Source of the DNA: JAAZKA01 sp034926225
GTDB taxonomy: Bacteria; Bacillota; Clostridia; Oscillospirales; QAMX01
DNA: 64,000 nt
Direction: 5' to 3'
Assembly (NCBI GenBank): GCA_034926225.1
Contig: JAYFRF010000004.1
Coordinates: 1-64,000, forward strand
Position numbers and translations under genes: made by a program. Shown one piece after another: positions 51,028 through 60,373 of the stretch; the first letter of the stretch is position 1; each line of letters begins with the position of its first letter. The notes beneath the pieces were generated by a model. That model saw only the letters and a program-made list of their open reading frames with translations, made no database searches and had not been told where the DNA came from.

Positions 51028-51684
51028 ATGGAACATCCGGAGCGCTATTTCCCGATGTGGGAGGAGCTGACAGCAGGCGAGCGCGAAACATTGTTGGATT
51101 CGGCGACGTACCGCCGAGTCAAGGCGGGTACGATCCTGCATAGCGGTAAGGAGGACTGCGTTGGGCTGTTTTTGATCGTGTCCGGCCAGCTCCGCGTGTA
51201 CATCATGTCGCAAGAAGGCCGCGAGATCACGCTGTACCGGCTGTTTGAGCGAGATATCTGTCTGTTTTCTGCCTCGTGCATTTTTACGGCACAGTTTGAT
51301 ATCATGATCACCGCCGAAACGGATACCGAACTGTGGGTCATCCCCGCGCCGGTTTATAAGAAGCTCGCAGAGAAGTCCGCGATCCTCGCGAATTTTACGA
51401 ATACGCTGATGGCCGATCGCTTTTCCGATGTGATGTGGCTGTTCGATCAGATCCTGTTTAAAAGCTTCGATAAACGGCTCGCGGGATTCCTTCTCGAGGA
51501 AAGTATTGTCGAAGGCGGGGGGCCTGTCCGCATGACGCATGAAAAGCTGGCCGCGCACTTGGGCAGCGCCCGCGAGGTGGTAACCCGGATGCTGCGTTAT
51601 TTCCAGAATGTCGGACTTGTCAGGCTTTCCCGCGGCGAAATAGAACTGACCGATAAAAAATCGCTGGAGACGTTGGCCAGGTAA
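51028..51684 (+). CDS. Crp/Fnr-family transcription regulator
   Basis: A 218-residue protein; ATG at 51028 with GGTGGTG upstream. An N-terminal cNMP-type beta-barrel with SGQLRVYIMSQEGREITLYRLFERDICLFSASCIF, a linker helix, and a C-terminal winged helix (RMTHEKLAAHLGSAREVVTRMLRYFQNVGLV). It lacks the four-Cys FNR cluster pattern. Target and signal unknown. Single gene with its own terminator. Confidence 0.9.
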   Translation: MEHPERYFPMWEELTAGERETLLDSATYRRVKAGTILHSGKEDCVGLFLIVSGQLRVYIMSQEGREITLYRLFERDICLFSASCIFTAQFDIMITAETDTELWVIPAPVYKKLAEKSAILANFTNTLMADRFSDVMWLFDQILFKSFDKRLAGFLLEESIVEGGGPVRMTHEKLAAHLGSAREVVTRMLRYFQNVGLVRLSRGEIELTDKKSLETLAR

Positions 51685-51689
51685 AACCC

Positions 51690-51704
51690 TTCAATATGAT
51701 TGAA
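51690..51704 (+). promoter_or_regulatory. Palindrome TTCAATNNNATTGAA, copy 1
   Basis: TTCAAT ATG ATTGAA lies just after the Crp/Fnr stop. An identical-arm palindrome occurs 119 bp downstream next to the iclR start. Candidate IclR binding site. Confidence 0.45.
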
Positions 51705-51742
51705 AACGACGAAAAACATGGAAAGTGTTTCGTCGTTTTTTT
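51705..51742 (+). terminator. Terminator of the Crp/Fnr gene
   Basis: AACGACGAAA.ACA pairs with TGTTTCGTCGTT, followed by a T run. Confidence 0.85.
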
Positions 51743-51751
51743 ATATTTTGC

Positions 51752-51779
51752 TTGACAAACACAAATAATTAAGTATAAT
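51752..51779 (+). promoter_or_regulatory. Promoter of iclR-type gene
   Basis: TTGACA (51752-51757), 16 nt, TATAAT (51774-51779). Confidence 0.7.
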
Positions 51780-51808
51780 GGATCTGAACTCAATAATAAT
51801 AGAAAGAA

Positions 51809-51823
51809 TTCAATAATATTGAA
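51809..51823 (+). promoter_or_regulatory. Palindrome TTCAATNNNATTGAA, copy 2
   Basis: TTCAAT AAT ATTGAA lies between the promoter and the regulator start, where repressor binding would block early transcription. A degenerate half-site CTCAATAAT is at about 51789. Confidence 0.5.
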
Positions 51824-51829
51824 GAAAAA

Positions 51830-52552
51830 ATGATTAAAGTATTGGAAAAAGCATTTACCATACTGGAATATGTCGCATGCGACCCGGAGAAAGCGTACCC
51901 ACTCGGCGAGCTGGCATCGCTGACTGGCGATGCGGCGACGACCTGTGCGAATATCCTGAAAACGATGTGCGAGAGGGGGTATCTCGCGCGGGGGGAGGCA
52001 CGCGGAACGTACCGGCTCGGGGAGATGGCGTATGGAATGTCGCCGTATGCGGGTGCGGACACACGCTTAAAGCAGGCGGCGGCCGAGCCGATGCAAAAGC
52101 TTGTCGAAACCCTTGGAGCGTCGGGGGTGCTGGCGGTGCTGCGCGGCGGGGATAAGCGGGTCTTGGCAAGGTACCGGAGCGACAGCGTGATCGAGGTGAA
52201 CATGGAAATCGTCGCGTCGAATATGTTGTTTTCCACGTCGACAGGGATTGTGATGCTGGCCACGCTTGCGGAGAACGGACGTGAGATTCCCCAGGCAAAG
52301 GAGCGCGCGGAGGATGCGTTCGGATCCTGGGAACGGTATGCCGCGCTTCTTGCGCAGGTGCGCGAGGAAGGATACTTTTACAGCGATACGAAGCCGACGA
52401 TAGCAGAGGGAGCGGTACCGCTGATTTGCGGCGGAAAGCTGATGGGCGCTTTGGGAGTACATTTCCCGAAGCTGTGTATGACGTCGCTGACGAAGGCGAG
52501 AACTGTGTCGGAATTGCTAAAGACTGCGGAAACGGTCATCAATCAATATTAA
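51830..52552 (+). CDS. IclR-family transcription regulator
   Basis: A 240-residue protein. Winged helix (KVLEKAFTILEYVA; PLGELASLTGDAATTCANILKTMCERGYL) and a C-terminal effector domain (EPMQKLVETLGASGVLAVL). The ribosome binding site is weak (GAAGAA). It is 20 nt before the large iron-sulfur gene, so it probably controls that gene and itself. Confidence 0.92.
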   Translation: MIKVLEKAFTILEYVACDPEKAYPLGELASLTGDAATTCANILKTMCERGYLARGEARGTYRLGEMAYGMSPYAGADTRLKQAAAEPMQKLVETLGASGVLAVLRGGDKRVLARYRSDSVIEVNMEIVASNMLFSTSTGIVMLATLAENGREIPQAKERAEDAFGSWERYAALLAQVREEGYFYSDTKPTIAEGAVPLICGGKLMGALGVHFPKLCMTSLTKARTVSELLKTAETVINQY

Positions 52553-52572
52553 AACATACAGGAGGCAAAAGC

Positions 52573-54966
52573 ATGAATGCGAATCTGACCGCGAAGATCA
52601 AGGAATATGCCTACGAGCTGGGGGCGGATTTGATCGGTGTCGCGCCGATTAAGCGATTTGAGAAAGCGCCGATCCAGATGTCGCCGCAGGGCATCCTGCC
52701 GACGGCAACCTGCGTCATCGTCTGCGCGATCCATCACCCGGATATTGCGATGGAGCTGGGCGGCGAAAAGCACCCGCAGATTCAGGGACCGTATACGGTG
52801 CAGTATACGATGAACACAAAGCTCGACTATATGGCGTATCACATTGCGAACCAACTCGACGCTCTAGGCTACGACGCGATACCGATCGCATCGTCGAATA
52901 TCTGGCGGTATCGTGAGATCATGGGTTTAAACGCCTGCTTTGCGCCGGACATGTCACATATTTACGCCGCGACCTGCGCCGGCATCGGGCAGCTCGGCTG
53001 GAACGGACTGACGATGAGCCCGGAATACGGGCCGTGGAACCGCTTCATCTCGATCATTACGGACGCGCCGCTGGAAGGGACGCCAATGTACGAGGATATG
53101 ACGTTGTGCGACCGGTGCGGGGAGTGTATCCGGCACTGTCCGACGGACGCATTCCGTAAGGAGGTCAAGGGCGTCAAGGTAATCGAGCCGGAGGGTCGGC
53201 GGTTTGAGTTTGCGAACAAGAACCTGTGGCGCTGCGCATGGGGCGAGCACTTCAATCTTGACCTCGATCTGCCGATACCGGACGTTGTGGATGAGAAGGT
53301 GCTGCTGGAGACGATCGACAAGCACGGGATGCGCGGCGGCGAGATGGGATGCTGCTTAAAATTCTGCCTGCCGAAGCACCTGCGTTTGCCGGGCGGGGAC
53401 TTTACGACAACCTATCAACGGAAAAAGCAGAACTATGCGAACCTGGAACTGCCGGTACATCGTCGGATGTACGATGATATCGCAAGCTTTGTGAGGCGCT
53501 ACGCGGTGGACGAGGTAGCGTTCCTCGACGAAGAGACGATCGATGGTCTGAACGCGAAGGAGACCTACTCGAAGGCGCGCGGCGCCGTCGTCTATGCGAT
53601 TCGTTACCAATGCGCCGAGGGGAATATGACGCGTGAAGAGCAGCTTGCGCATCATGCAGCGGGACACGGACTCGGCGGGCTGCTCGCAACGGAACGGACG
53701 GCGATGCATCAGATGAATATTATCGCTAATCTCGATATCACGCGCATTCTCGACAATTTCGGTTACCTGTCGATGTGCAACACGGGTGTGGACGAAACGA
53801 TCTACGCCAAAGCCGCCGGACTGCTGCAGAACACGGCGCCAAAGGGCGAAGACGCCTATGCGGCGACGTCGATCGACGCCACGCAGGACAGCTCCAAGCG
53901 CTTTGACGACGGCTCGCTAGTGGAATATGGCGTTGTCCTGACCGATGCGCCGTTTAGGACGGTGACGAAGTCCGGGCTACAGGAGCCGATTCTGCACCCG
54001 AGGAAGACACTGACGGAAAACGTCGTGGAGTATCTGCGCGAGGAAGGCTCCGATCAGATCGCGGTTATAGCGGCGGCGCGGATGGATGCGTTGGCGGATA
54101 CGTTGGAGGAGCAGCGCGGCGGGGAGAAGCTGATTCTGGCACATGATAAGAACGGGCTGTATACACCTTTCGAAGCGGAGACGGTGGAGTATGAGCGACA
54201 TGCGCGGCATACAGCCGACTACTTAAAGGGCGCGAAGAACGTTATCCTGTTCGCGCATCACTTCCCGCAGGTCGTGACCAAACGCACCATCCAGCCGCCG
54301 GCCTATGCGGCGGGACCGTACCTGTTCGCGCTGTATGAAATGACGTTCGAGCTGGGCTACAGCGCACTGAAAGTCTGCAAATACCTGCAAAGTCTCGGCT
54401 ACAGCGCGGTGATGAGCTACGATCTGACAGGTATGGGCGGCAACATTGCGACACCGCGCGGACAGCTGCCGGATGCATTCTGCAACAGCCTGGAAGCTGT
54501 GGAAGCGGGACTGGGGGCACTAGCGGAGAACGGCGTCTGCTATACGGCGGAGCATGGTTTCTCGCAGGGATTCATGGCGATCGTCACCGACGCACCGCTG
54601 GAGACTTGTACATCCGCGGCGTCGATTCCCGATACAAAGGCTGCCTGCATAGAGTGCGGTGTATGTGCAAGCGCGTGCCCGGCGTGTGCGATCAGTACGG
54701 AGAAAAAGACGATCACGTTAAACGGTACGGAATATGCATGGCGGACGATCGACTGGACGCGCTGCGACTGGGCGAAGCGGTATGCGCTCTGCGGCGAGGA
54801 GGGTTCGAAGTACACGTCCTCAAAGACGGACGTACAGGTACCCGGGCGGGTGACGGAGGGTAACCTGACGGCGGCGCTTAAAGGTATCGACCGCGTCTTA
54901 AAATTCCGTCCTACGACGACTCAGCGCTGCGTCATCGACTGCAAGCTGGTAAAGTTGCTTAGATGA
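52573..54966 (+). CDS. Tandem QueG-like double-cluster iron-sulfur protein (797 aa)
   Basis: ATG at 52573 with GGAGG upstream. Two related halves: each starts with a substrate/flavin-like alpha/beta region resembling epoxyqueuosine reductase and reductive-dehalogenase-like proteins, and each ends in a ferredoxin motif. These are LCDRCGECIRHCP (Cx2Cx2Cx3CP) in the N-half and ACIECGVCASACP in the C-half. Further Cys for a second cluster occur in NLWRCAWGEH and GCCLKFCLP. The N-half contains IGQLGWNGLTMSPEYGPWNRF, the block also seen in QueG. No B12-binding signature beyond this is evident. Cytosolic redox enzyme of unknown substrate; under IclR control by position. Confidence 0.75.
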   Translation: MNANLTAKIKEYAYELGADLIGVAPIKRFEKAPIQMSPQGILPTATCVIVCAIHHPDIAMELGGEKHPQIQGPYTVQYTMNTKLDYMAYHIANQLDALGYDAIPIASSNIWRYREIMGLNACFAPDMSHIYAATCAGIGQLGWNGLTMSPEYGPWNRFISIITDAPLEGTPMYEDMTLCDRCGECIRHCPTDAFRKEVKGVKVIEPEGRRFEFANKNLWRCAWGEHFNLDLDLPIPDVVDEKVLLETIDKHGMRGGEMGCCLKFCLPKHLRLPGGDFTTTYQRKKQNYANLELPVHRRMYDDIASFVRRYAVDEVAFLDEETIDGLNAKETYSKARGAVVYAIRYQCAEGNMTREEQLAHHAAGHGLGGLLATERTAMHQMNIIANLDITRILDNFGYLSMCNTGVDETIYAKAAGLLQNTAPKGEDAYAATSIDATQDSSKRFDDGSLVEYGVVLTDAPFRTVTKSGLQEPILHPRKTLTENVVEYLREEGSDQIAVIAAARMDALADTLEEQRGGEKLILAHDKNGLYTPFEAETVEYERHARHTADYLKGAKNVILFAHHFPQVVTKRTIQPPAYAAGPYLFALYEMTFELGYSALKVCKYLQSLGYSAVMSYDLTGMGGNIATPRGQLPDAFCNSLEAVEAGLGALAENGVCYTAEHGFSQGFMAIVTDAPLETCTSAASIPDTKAACIECGVCASACPACAISTEKKTITLNGTEYAWRTIDWTRCDWAKRYALCGEEGSKYTSSKTDVQVPGRVTEGNLTAALKGIDRVLKFRPTTTQRCVIDCKLVKLLR

Positions 54967-55225
54967 CTTTTATATGCTCATATGGGTTTCGATTTACGGT
55001 ATAGCTGATAAATCCGCGCAAAGGGTACGTATTCAATTCGTACCCTTTGCCCATTATCAAGAAGTCCTATAACTGATATTCAACTTCCCACACATACCTG
55101 CCGCCCGCTTAACGTCATTGACATCCATCGTTTTTTGCAGAGCTTTATGGATGGGATACTTTTATTAACCCTAGATACAATCTAGCCCTCTCGTCATCGA
55201 AACGCTGCCGTTTTCGTTTACAGCC
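54967..55225. other. Intergenic region with one hairpin
   Basis: Apart from the hairpin at 55018-55050 I see no gene or conserved element between the iron-sulfur gene and the galM promoter. Confidence 0.45.
55018..55050. terminator. Hairpin after the iron-sulfur gene, probable terminator
   Basis: GCAAAGGGTACG/CGTACCCTTTGC 12-bp stem. No T run follows (CCATTATC), so termination strength is uncertain. Confidence 0.45.
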
Positions 55226-55254
55226 TTGACATACGCGCGAATGTATTCTATAAT
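55226..55254 (+). promoter_or_regulatory. Promoter of the galM operon
   Basis: TTGACA (55226-55231), 17 nt, TATAAT (55249-55254). Confidence 0.8.
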
Positions 55255-55287
55255 ACTTCCGTACTACAACATGCGGAGGTGCATGAC

Positions 55288-56340
55288 ATGAGCATAACGA
55301 AAGCTGTGTTCGGCGCGTTCGAGAGCGGAGAGCTGGTATACGCGTACACGTTGACGAACAGGATGGGTGTGTCGGCGACGATCTTAAACCTCGGGGGGAT
55401 CATCCAGAAGCTGATGATTCCCGACCGCGCGGGGAAGCTTGCGGATGTGATACTCGGGTACGACACGGTCGAGGGCTACCTGACCGGCGGCGGCTGCCAC
55501 GGCGCGCTGATCGGCCGCTTCGCCAACCGCATCCGTGACGGTCGCTTTACACTCGACAGCGTGACGTACACGCTTCCGAGGAACGAGCTGGGCGTCACGT
55601 CGCTGCACGGCAATCAGGAGTTCAACTGCGCGATCTGGGATGCGGAGCCGGACGACGCAAACAACAGCCTTCGTTTAACGCATGTCAGCCCCGACGGCAG
55701 TAACGGCTTTCCCGGCGAACTGACCATTTTGGTGACCTACACCTTCGACGACGACTGCGCACTGACGATCCGGTACGAGGCGGTCAGCACGAAGACCACC
55801 GTGGTCAACTTCACCAACCATGCCTATTTTAACCTCGCGGGAGGCGGCAGCATATTCGGTCAGGTGCTCACGCTTGACTGTTCGCGCTTCACCGAGAACG
55901 ACCCGGCGCTTTGCATCCCCACCGGACGGATTGTAGACGTCGCGGACACCCCCGGATTTGACTTCCGGACAGGCCGCGTAATCGGGGAGAACGTCGCGCT
56001 GGCCGATCCCGGGGCGCTGTTCTCCGGCGGCTATGACCACAACTTCATCCTCGACCGTGACGCATCGGGTCTGACGCACGCGGCGGCGGTGTACGACCCG
56101 CAGTCGGGACGCAGGCTTGACGCGTACACGACTCTCCCCGCCGTGCAGGTCTACACGGCAAACAACATGAAGGGCAACTATCCGCTCAAGAGCGGCGTAC
56201 CGCAGACGCCCCACACCGGTATCTGTTTAGAGACGCAGGGCTACCCGGATGCGCCGAACCAGCCCGCGTTCCCCTCCGCACGGCTCGAGGCGGGCGAGAA
56301 GTTCGTGAGCGTGACGCGCTACCGATTCTCCGTTCAGTGA
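55288..56340 (+). CDS. galM: Aldose 1-epimerase
   Basis: A 350-residue protein; ATG at 55288 with GGAGG 8 nt upstream is preferred to the in-frame GTG at 55279. Mutarotase motifs: GRFANRIRDGRF, VNFTNHAYFNLAGG (catalytic His), GGYDHNFILD and CLETQGYPDAPN (catalytic Glu). It interconverts alpha and beta anomers of aldohexoses. Operon with the beta-propeller protein 9 nt downstream. Confidence 0.95.
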   Translation: MSITKAVFGAFESGELVYAYTLTNRMGVSATILNLGGIIQKLMIPDRAGKLADVILGYDTVEGYLTGGGCHGALIGRFANRIRDGRFTLDSVTYTLPRNELGVTSLHGNQEFNCAIWDAEPDDANNSLRLTHVSPDGSNGFPGELTILVTYTFDDDCALTIRYEAVSTKTTVVNFTNHAYFNLAGGGSIFGQVLTLDCSRFTENDPALCIPTGRIVDVADTPGFDFRTGRVIGENVALADPGALFSGGYDHNFILDRDASGLTHAAAVYDPQSGRRLDAYTTLPAVQVYTANNMKGNYPLKSGVPQTPHTGICLETQGYPDAPNQPAFPSARLEAGEKFVSVTRYRFSVQ

Positions 56341-56349
56341 GGGTGGCGT

Positions 56350-57561
56350 ATGATGAAACAGAGTATATTTACACCCGACGTGCACACGACCCGTCCCGAC
56401 ACGGTGCTGCCGAGCGCGCCGGTAACCCAATACGCGCGCTTTATCCGTCCTTCTGACGATGCGGACGCGAAGGCACTGGGGGATCTCTGTGCGCAAGAAG
56501 TCAAGGCCAACGTCATCGGCGACTTCGAGAAGTCGGAGGCATACTGTCGGACGCATCCGGGGGAGACCCCTGACCGCATGGTCCATGTCTCGACCTTCGT
56601 CATCCTCGACGGTGTGGTCTACATGACCTACTACGCCAACGCCGAGAACGCCGACGAGGACCCGTCGAAGCATGCGGCTCGGCTTGCATACCGTCCGTTC
56701 GACGACCCGAAGGGGCTGACGGTGCTGGAGCTGCAGAAGGTGGGCGACATGCTCGAAGGGAAGCGGGTAGACCTGCTCTATGACACGATCCTGCTGCATA
56801 AGGGCGGGAACGAGCTGTACATCCTGTGGACCGCGGCCATCGAGGGCAATTACTACCGGCTTTACTGCGTCTACGACATCGCGGCGAAGACGGTCGGGCC
56901 CATCCGCATCAACCGCTTCCGGGTGGGGGAGGTCACGGGCGACTTCTCGACTACCGGCATGATCTCCGCGCTCGCGGAGAACGGCATTACGCGCAGGACG
57001 ATGTTCTCGGACATCGGCATCATGCAGAAGCTGACCGCGCGCGAGGAAGACGGCGAGACTTATTATTACACCGGCGCCTACTCCGGCAACGACAACTGCA
57101 TCATCAAGAGCCGCGATCTGGTGACGTGGGAATATGTCGCGGCGCCGGATTTCGTCAACAACTCGCTGTGGGAGAATGCCGTGTACGTGCTCGGCGACCG
57201 TTGTTATTACTTCGTCCGCCAACAAGAGTGTACGCAGGGCTTCCTGACGTGCTATGACCTGAAGAAAAAGACATGGGCAACGCCGATACTGATCGCCGAC
57301 TCGCAGTCCCGCTCCGACTTCATCTTCTATCACGGGCAGTTATATCTGATCCACTCGCCCGTGAACCGCGAGGGCTTCGGCATCGTCCGCGTCGATACGG
57401 AGGACATCGTACACAGTGAGGTCGTCCTTGTCGCGGATATGAAGGAGAGCCTGTTCTACCCCTATACGCTGGTATACGGCGACGACGCGTACATCTCCTA
57501 TACTGTTGGACGCCGCCACATCCGGCTGTCACGTTTCGACCTAAAAAAGTACCTGAGATAA
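56350..57561 (+). CDS. Beta-propeller protein, glycoside-hydrolase-like
   Basis: A 403-residue cytosolic protein. Repeating beta-blade patterns (VVYMTYYANAE; NELYILWTAAIEGNYYRLYC; ETYYYTGAYSGND; RCYYFVRQQ; GQLYLIHSPVN; DAYISYTVGRRHIRLSRF) suggest a five-bladed propeller as in GH43/GH130-type or sialidase-like proteins. I cannot identify catalytic acids with certainty, so the activity is unknown. Pairing with galM suggests sugar metabolism. Confidence 0.6.
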   Translation: MMKQSIFTPDVHTTRPDTVLPSAPVTQYARFIRPSDDADAKALGDLCAQEVKANVIGDFEKSEAYCRTHPGETPDRMVHVSTFVILDGVVYMTYYANAENADEDPSKHAARLAYRPFDDPKGLTVLELQKVGDMLEGKRVDLLYDTILLHKGGNELYILWTAAIEGNYYRLYCVYDIAAKTVGPIRINRFRVGEVTGDFSTTGMISALAENGITRRTMFSDIGIMQKLTAREEDGETYYYTGAYSGNDNCIIKSRDLVTWEYVAAPDFVNNSLWENAVYVLGDRCYYFVRQQECTQGFLTCYDLKKKTWATPILIADSQSRSDFIFYHGQLYLIHSPVNREGFGIVRVDTEDIVHSEVVLVADMKESLFYPYTLVYGDDAYISYTVGRRHIRLSRFDLKKYLR

Positions 57562-57565
57562 AGAA

Positions 57566-57606
57566 CAACGGCGAACGTGCGTCATGTTTACGTGCGTTCG
57601 CCGTTG
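57566..57606. terminator. Bidirectional terminator
   Basis: CAACGGCGAACG (57566-57577) pairs with CGTTCGCCGTTG (57595-57606). It lies between the convergent propeller and iron-sulfur genes. Confidence 0.65.
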
Positions 57607-57628
57607 CCATAGTTTACGGGGGGTGAGG

Positions 57629-59434
57629 TTACAGCTCGCTCAGGTCCATCCCCCACGTCTCATGCTGACGGAAGGGTGTCTTGCGTGTACCGATACCGCG
57701 CTTCTCCAGACACACTACGCAATCGCGCGTACAGGCGGCGGTGTTGCGGTTGGCCTCGGCGTTCGGGCTGGTCGTATCGGGGAACGCTCCGTTTGGGCAG
57801 TAGCGGCATTTGCGCCGGTCGACCGCTGCCACACGGTACTTGACCCCGCAGACCTCCCGCTCCATAACCTTTTCCCGGTCGATGGCGTCCATCGGGCAGG
57901 ATACGGCGCACTGTCCGTCGCAGAGGGTGTCGGCTCCCCCCGCGTCGGGGATGATGAACAGATCGTTCGGCTCGATCTCGAGGTCGGTGGTGATCAGCCC
58001 CAGCGCCTGCCGGACGCCGAACTCCCGGGTGACGAGCTGCCCCGTCAGACCGATCTGCCCGGCGCCGCACGCCACCGCCGCGTACTCGAAGTCCGGGTAT
58101 ACGTTCGGCTCAATCTTACCGTCACGGAAGCGGACGCCCTCGGGCCAGCGCTCTCCGGCGAGCGGCGACGACGGGACCGCCACACCGCCCTGATCCTCCA
58201 GCATCCGCGCGAGGGAGTACATGTACCGCGCGTTGATCAGACGTCCGGCGCGCGTCCAGAGGGTGCCCTCCTCCACACCGCGATAGCTGCCGCGCGGAAT
58301 CTCCTGCATACACAGGATCACGGATTTCGCCTCGGGGAAGATCGACAGCGGCGAGAACTGCGGGGTGCAGTCTTGGAAACGTTCCGCCGGCGCGACGGCT
58401 ACAAGGTCGATGCCGCAGGCCTTCGCCATCGCCGCAAGCTCCGCTTTCGTGATCTTCGTCTCGCGCTTCGGGACGCCGACCTTCCCGCGCGCCTTCAGGT
58501 CATGGTAGCACGCCTGGATACAGCCGTACGCACCGCAGATGGGTCCGGGACGTCCGCCCTGCTCAAGCTCCTCGAAGCCCGTCGACATCGTCGTCAGGTA
58601 CCGTGAGCGCTTGGACACCGCGTGACCGAAGTTGTACGCCTCAAACCACCCCATCGTCTGCTCGTCGATGTTCAGCTTCCAGCCGGGGACGTCCTTCTTG
58701 ATGAACGGCGACGCCAGCTCGTTGAGACCCCAGTGCGTTAGCTTGCACTTGCCGAGGTCAACGTCGCCCCACTCGAACACGCGATCTTCGATCTGCACGC
58801 TGACCTTCTTTGTCTTGCTCAGCGCATGCCCGGGGCAGACGTCGACGCACTTCATGCAGCGCGTACAGATATGTCCTTTATAAAGCGGGTCAGGCTCGAG
58901 CACAGCGTCGGTGATGAAGATCTCAAACCGCTGCCGGGGGCCGAACTGCGGGGTGAGGAAGACCTTCGACCATCCGAGCTCCCCGAGACCTGCCGCCGCC
59001 GCGGACAGGCGCATATGCAGCACGACGTTCGACGGCAGCTTGCCTTCCTTGACAGGCGGACGTGCGTGCGGCGCTTCATGCGGCAGGATCGTATGGCTGC
59101 CGGGCGACGCGACGGCCTCATAACCGTAGCTCTCGACGAGCTGCATGGTCTTGGTCATCGCCTCGCCGAGAGGTCCGTAGATGCCGGTGCCGTAGCCGTA
59201 GATCCAGTAGGTGGACCAGTCGGTGTTGGTCTCGATGCCTTTGTAGGAGCCTTCCAGGATGCGCCCGGCGAGTACGACGACGCTCTTGGCGTTCGGCATG
59301 ATGTTGAGCGGATTGGTCTCGGGCGGCGCGTCACGGAAGCGCTCGATGTTCGCGATGCCGCAAAGGTCCGCGCCGGCTTTCTTCGCGCACTCCTTGACCA
59401 TCGCAGCGGTCAGCGTCTGATTTGTATTCGGCAT
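57629..59434 (-). CDS. Tandem QueG-like iron-sulfur protein (601 aa)
   Basis: ATG at 59434 follows AGGTGAGGAC, 5 nt after the preceding stop. N-half (1-~330): ADLCGIANIERFRD, LGELGWSKVFLTPQFGPRQRF and Cys190/193/196/200 (Cx2Cx2Cx3CP), plus CGAYGCIQAC. C-half (~335-601): a second copy starting GIDLVAVAPAERFQD, with AGQIGLTGQLVTREFGVRQAL. Its first cluster is altered to CDGQCAVSCP (three Cys), and it has an additional CRYCPNGAFPD and CTRDCVVC. The C-half is closest to the adjacent 299-residue protein. Redox function inferred; substrate unknown. Confidence 0.75.
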   Translation of the reverse strand: MPNTNQTLTAAMVKECAKKAGADLCGIANIERFRDAPPETNPLNIMPNAKSVVVLAGRILEGSYKGIETNTDWSTYWIYGYGTGIYGPLGEAMTKTMQLVESYGYEAVASPGSHTILPHEAPHARPPVKEGKLPSNVVLHMRLSAAAAGLGELGWSKVFLTPQFGPRQRFEIFITDAVLEPDPLYKGHICTRCMKCVDVCPGHALSKTKKVSVQIEDRVFEWGDVDLGKCKLTHWGLNELASPFIKKDVPGWKLNIDEQTMGWFEAYNFGHAVSKRSRYLTTMSTGFEELEQGGRPGPICGAYGCIQACYHDLKARGKVGVPKRETKITKAELAAMAKACGIDLVAVAPAERFQDCTPQFSPLSIFPEAKSVILCMQEIPRGSYRGVEEGTLWTRAGRLINARYMYSLARMLEDQGGVAVPSSPLAGERWPEGVRFRDGKIEPNVYPDFEYAAVACGAGQIGLTGQLVTREFGVRQALGLITTDLEIEPNDLFIIPDAGGADTLCDGQCAVSCPMDAIDREKVMEREVCGVKYRVAAVDRRKCRYCPNGAFPDTTSPNAEANRNTAACTRDCVVCLEKRGIGTRKTPFRQHETWGMDLSEL

Positions 59435-59439
59435 AGTCC

Positions 59440-60339
59440 TCACCTCTCCCAATTCTGAAGCGTCCACGGCTCCGACTCACGGAATTTGTTATGGAAACGG
59501 ATCGTCAACAGGTCATTGTCCTCCAGATGCGCGATACAGGATCGCGTGCAGACGGCGGACAGGATGTTCGGGACGTCCTTTCGGGTCAGCGCGGTGGAGG
59601 TTTCGGTGAGCTTCTCCTGATTGCCCGTGAAGCCGGGCATCATCTCCTCCTGGCCGATCTTGAAGTTGACATCGGGCATCGCGCCGTTTGGACAGGTGGC
59701 GCAGAGGCTGTAGTTGACGCGCGCGAGCGTGGTCGGACGTCCGGCGACGTCGACGGTGATGGTCTCGTCGGGGTGGATGGCGTGCATGGGGCAGGCATCG
59801 GCGCAGGCATGGCAGTTCGCGCGGTCGCAGAGCGTGCCGGTATAGACAGGGTCGGGGGACAGGGGCGCGTCGGTAAGGACGATGCCGAGGGTTACGCGCG
59901 GGCCGTAGGCAGGGGTGAGAAGCTGGCCGCACAGGCCAATCTCGCCTAGGCCCGCTGCGACCGCTGCCCAGTCAAAATTCAACAGCACGTTGGGTACGAC
60001 GCGGCCTTCCATGACGGGGCGGCTGCGTGGCATCGACTTCGCGGGCGTCGCCTCGTACGCGACGGCTTCGTAACCGGTCGACTGCTCGATAAAGCGTGCG
60101 AGGTCCACGAGAAGCCGGTAAGTGACGCGGCGGCCGTTATAACTCCAGAGCGTCCCCTCCTCGATGCCGCGAAAGCCGCCACGGGGCAGCGGCGTCCCGA
60201 CGACCAGTACGGATCTGCACGCGGGCTGGATGCTCTGTGGCCGTGCGTTCTCCGGCAGCGTTAGGAAGCGTGCGGGATCGGCGACTCCGCACAGCGTAAA
60301 TCCGAGAGACTCCGCGTAGGCGCGGATGGATTCCTTCAT
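59440..60339 (-). CDS. QueG-like iron-sulfur protein (299 aa)
   Basis: ATG at 60339 with GGAGG upstream. A single-unit version of the family: SLGFTLCGVADPARFL, LGEIGLCGQLLTPAYGPRVTLG, first cluster Cys171/176/179/183 (CDRANCHACADACP), then CATCPNGAMPDVN and CTRSC. The motif CxxCPNGAxPD is shared only with the C-half of the next protein, showing duplication and fusion. First gene of the operon; an AraC regulator is divergent. Confidence 0.78.
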   Translation of the reverse strand: MKESIRAYAESLGFTLCGVADPARFLTLPENARPQSIQPACRSVLVVGTPLPRGGFRGIEEGTLWSYNGRRVTYRLLVDLARFIEQSTGYEAVAYEATPAKSMPRSRPVMEGRVVPNVLLNFDWAAVAAGLGEIGLCGQLLTPAYGPRVTLGIVLTDAPLSPDPVYTGTLCDRANCHACADACPMHAIHPDETITVDVAGRPTTLARVNYSLCATCPNGAMPDVNFKIGQEEMMPGFTGNQEKLTETSTALTRKDVPNILSAVCTRSCIAHLEDNDLLTIRFHNKFRESEPWTLQNWER

Positions 60340-60373
60340 AAAAACACCTCCATTGGAACCTGATATACGGGTT

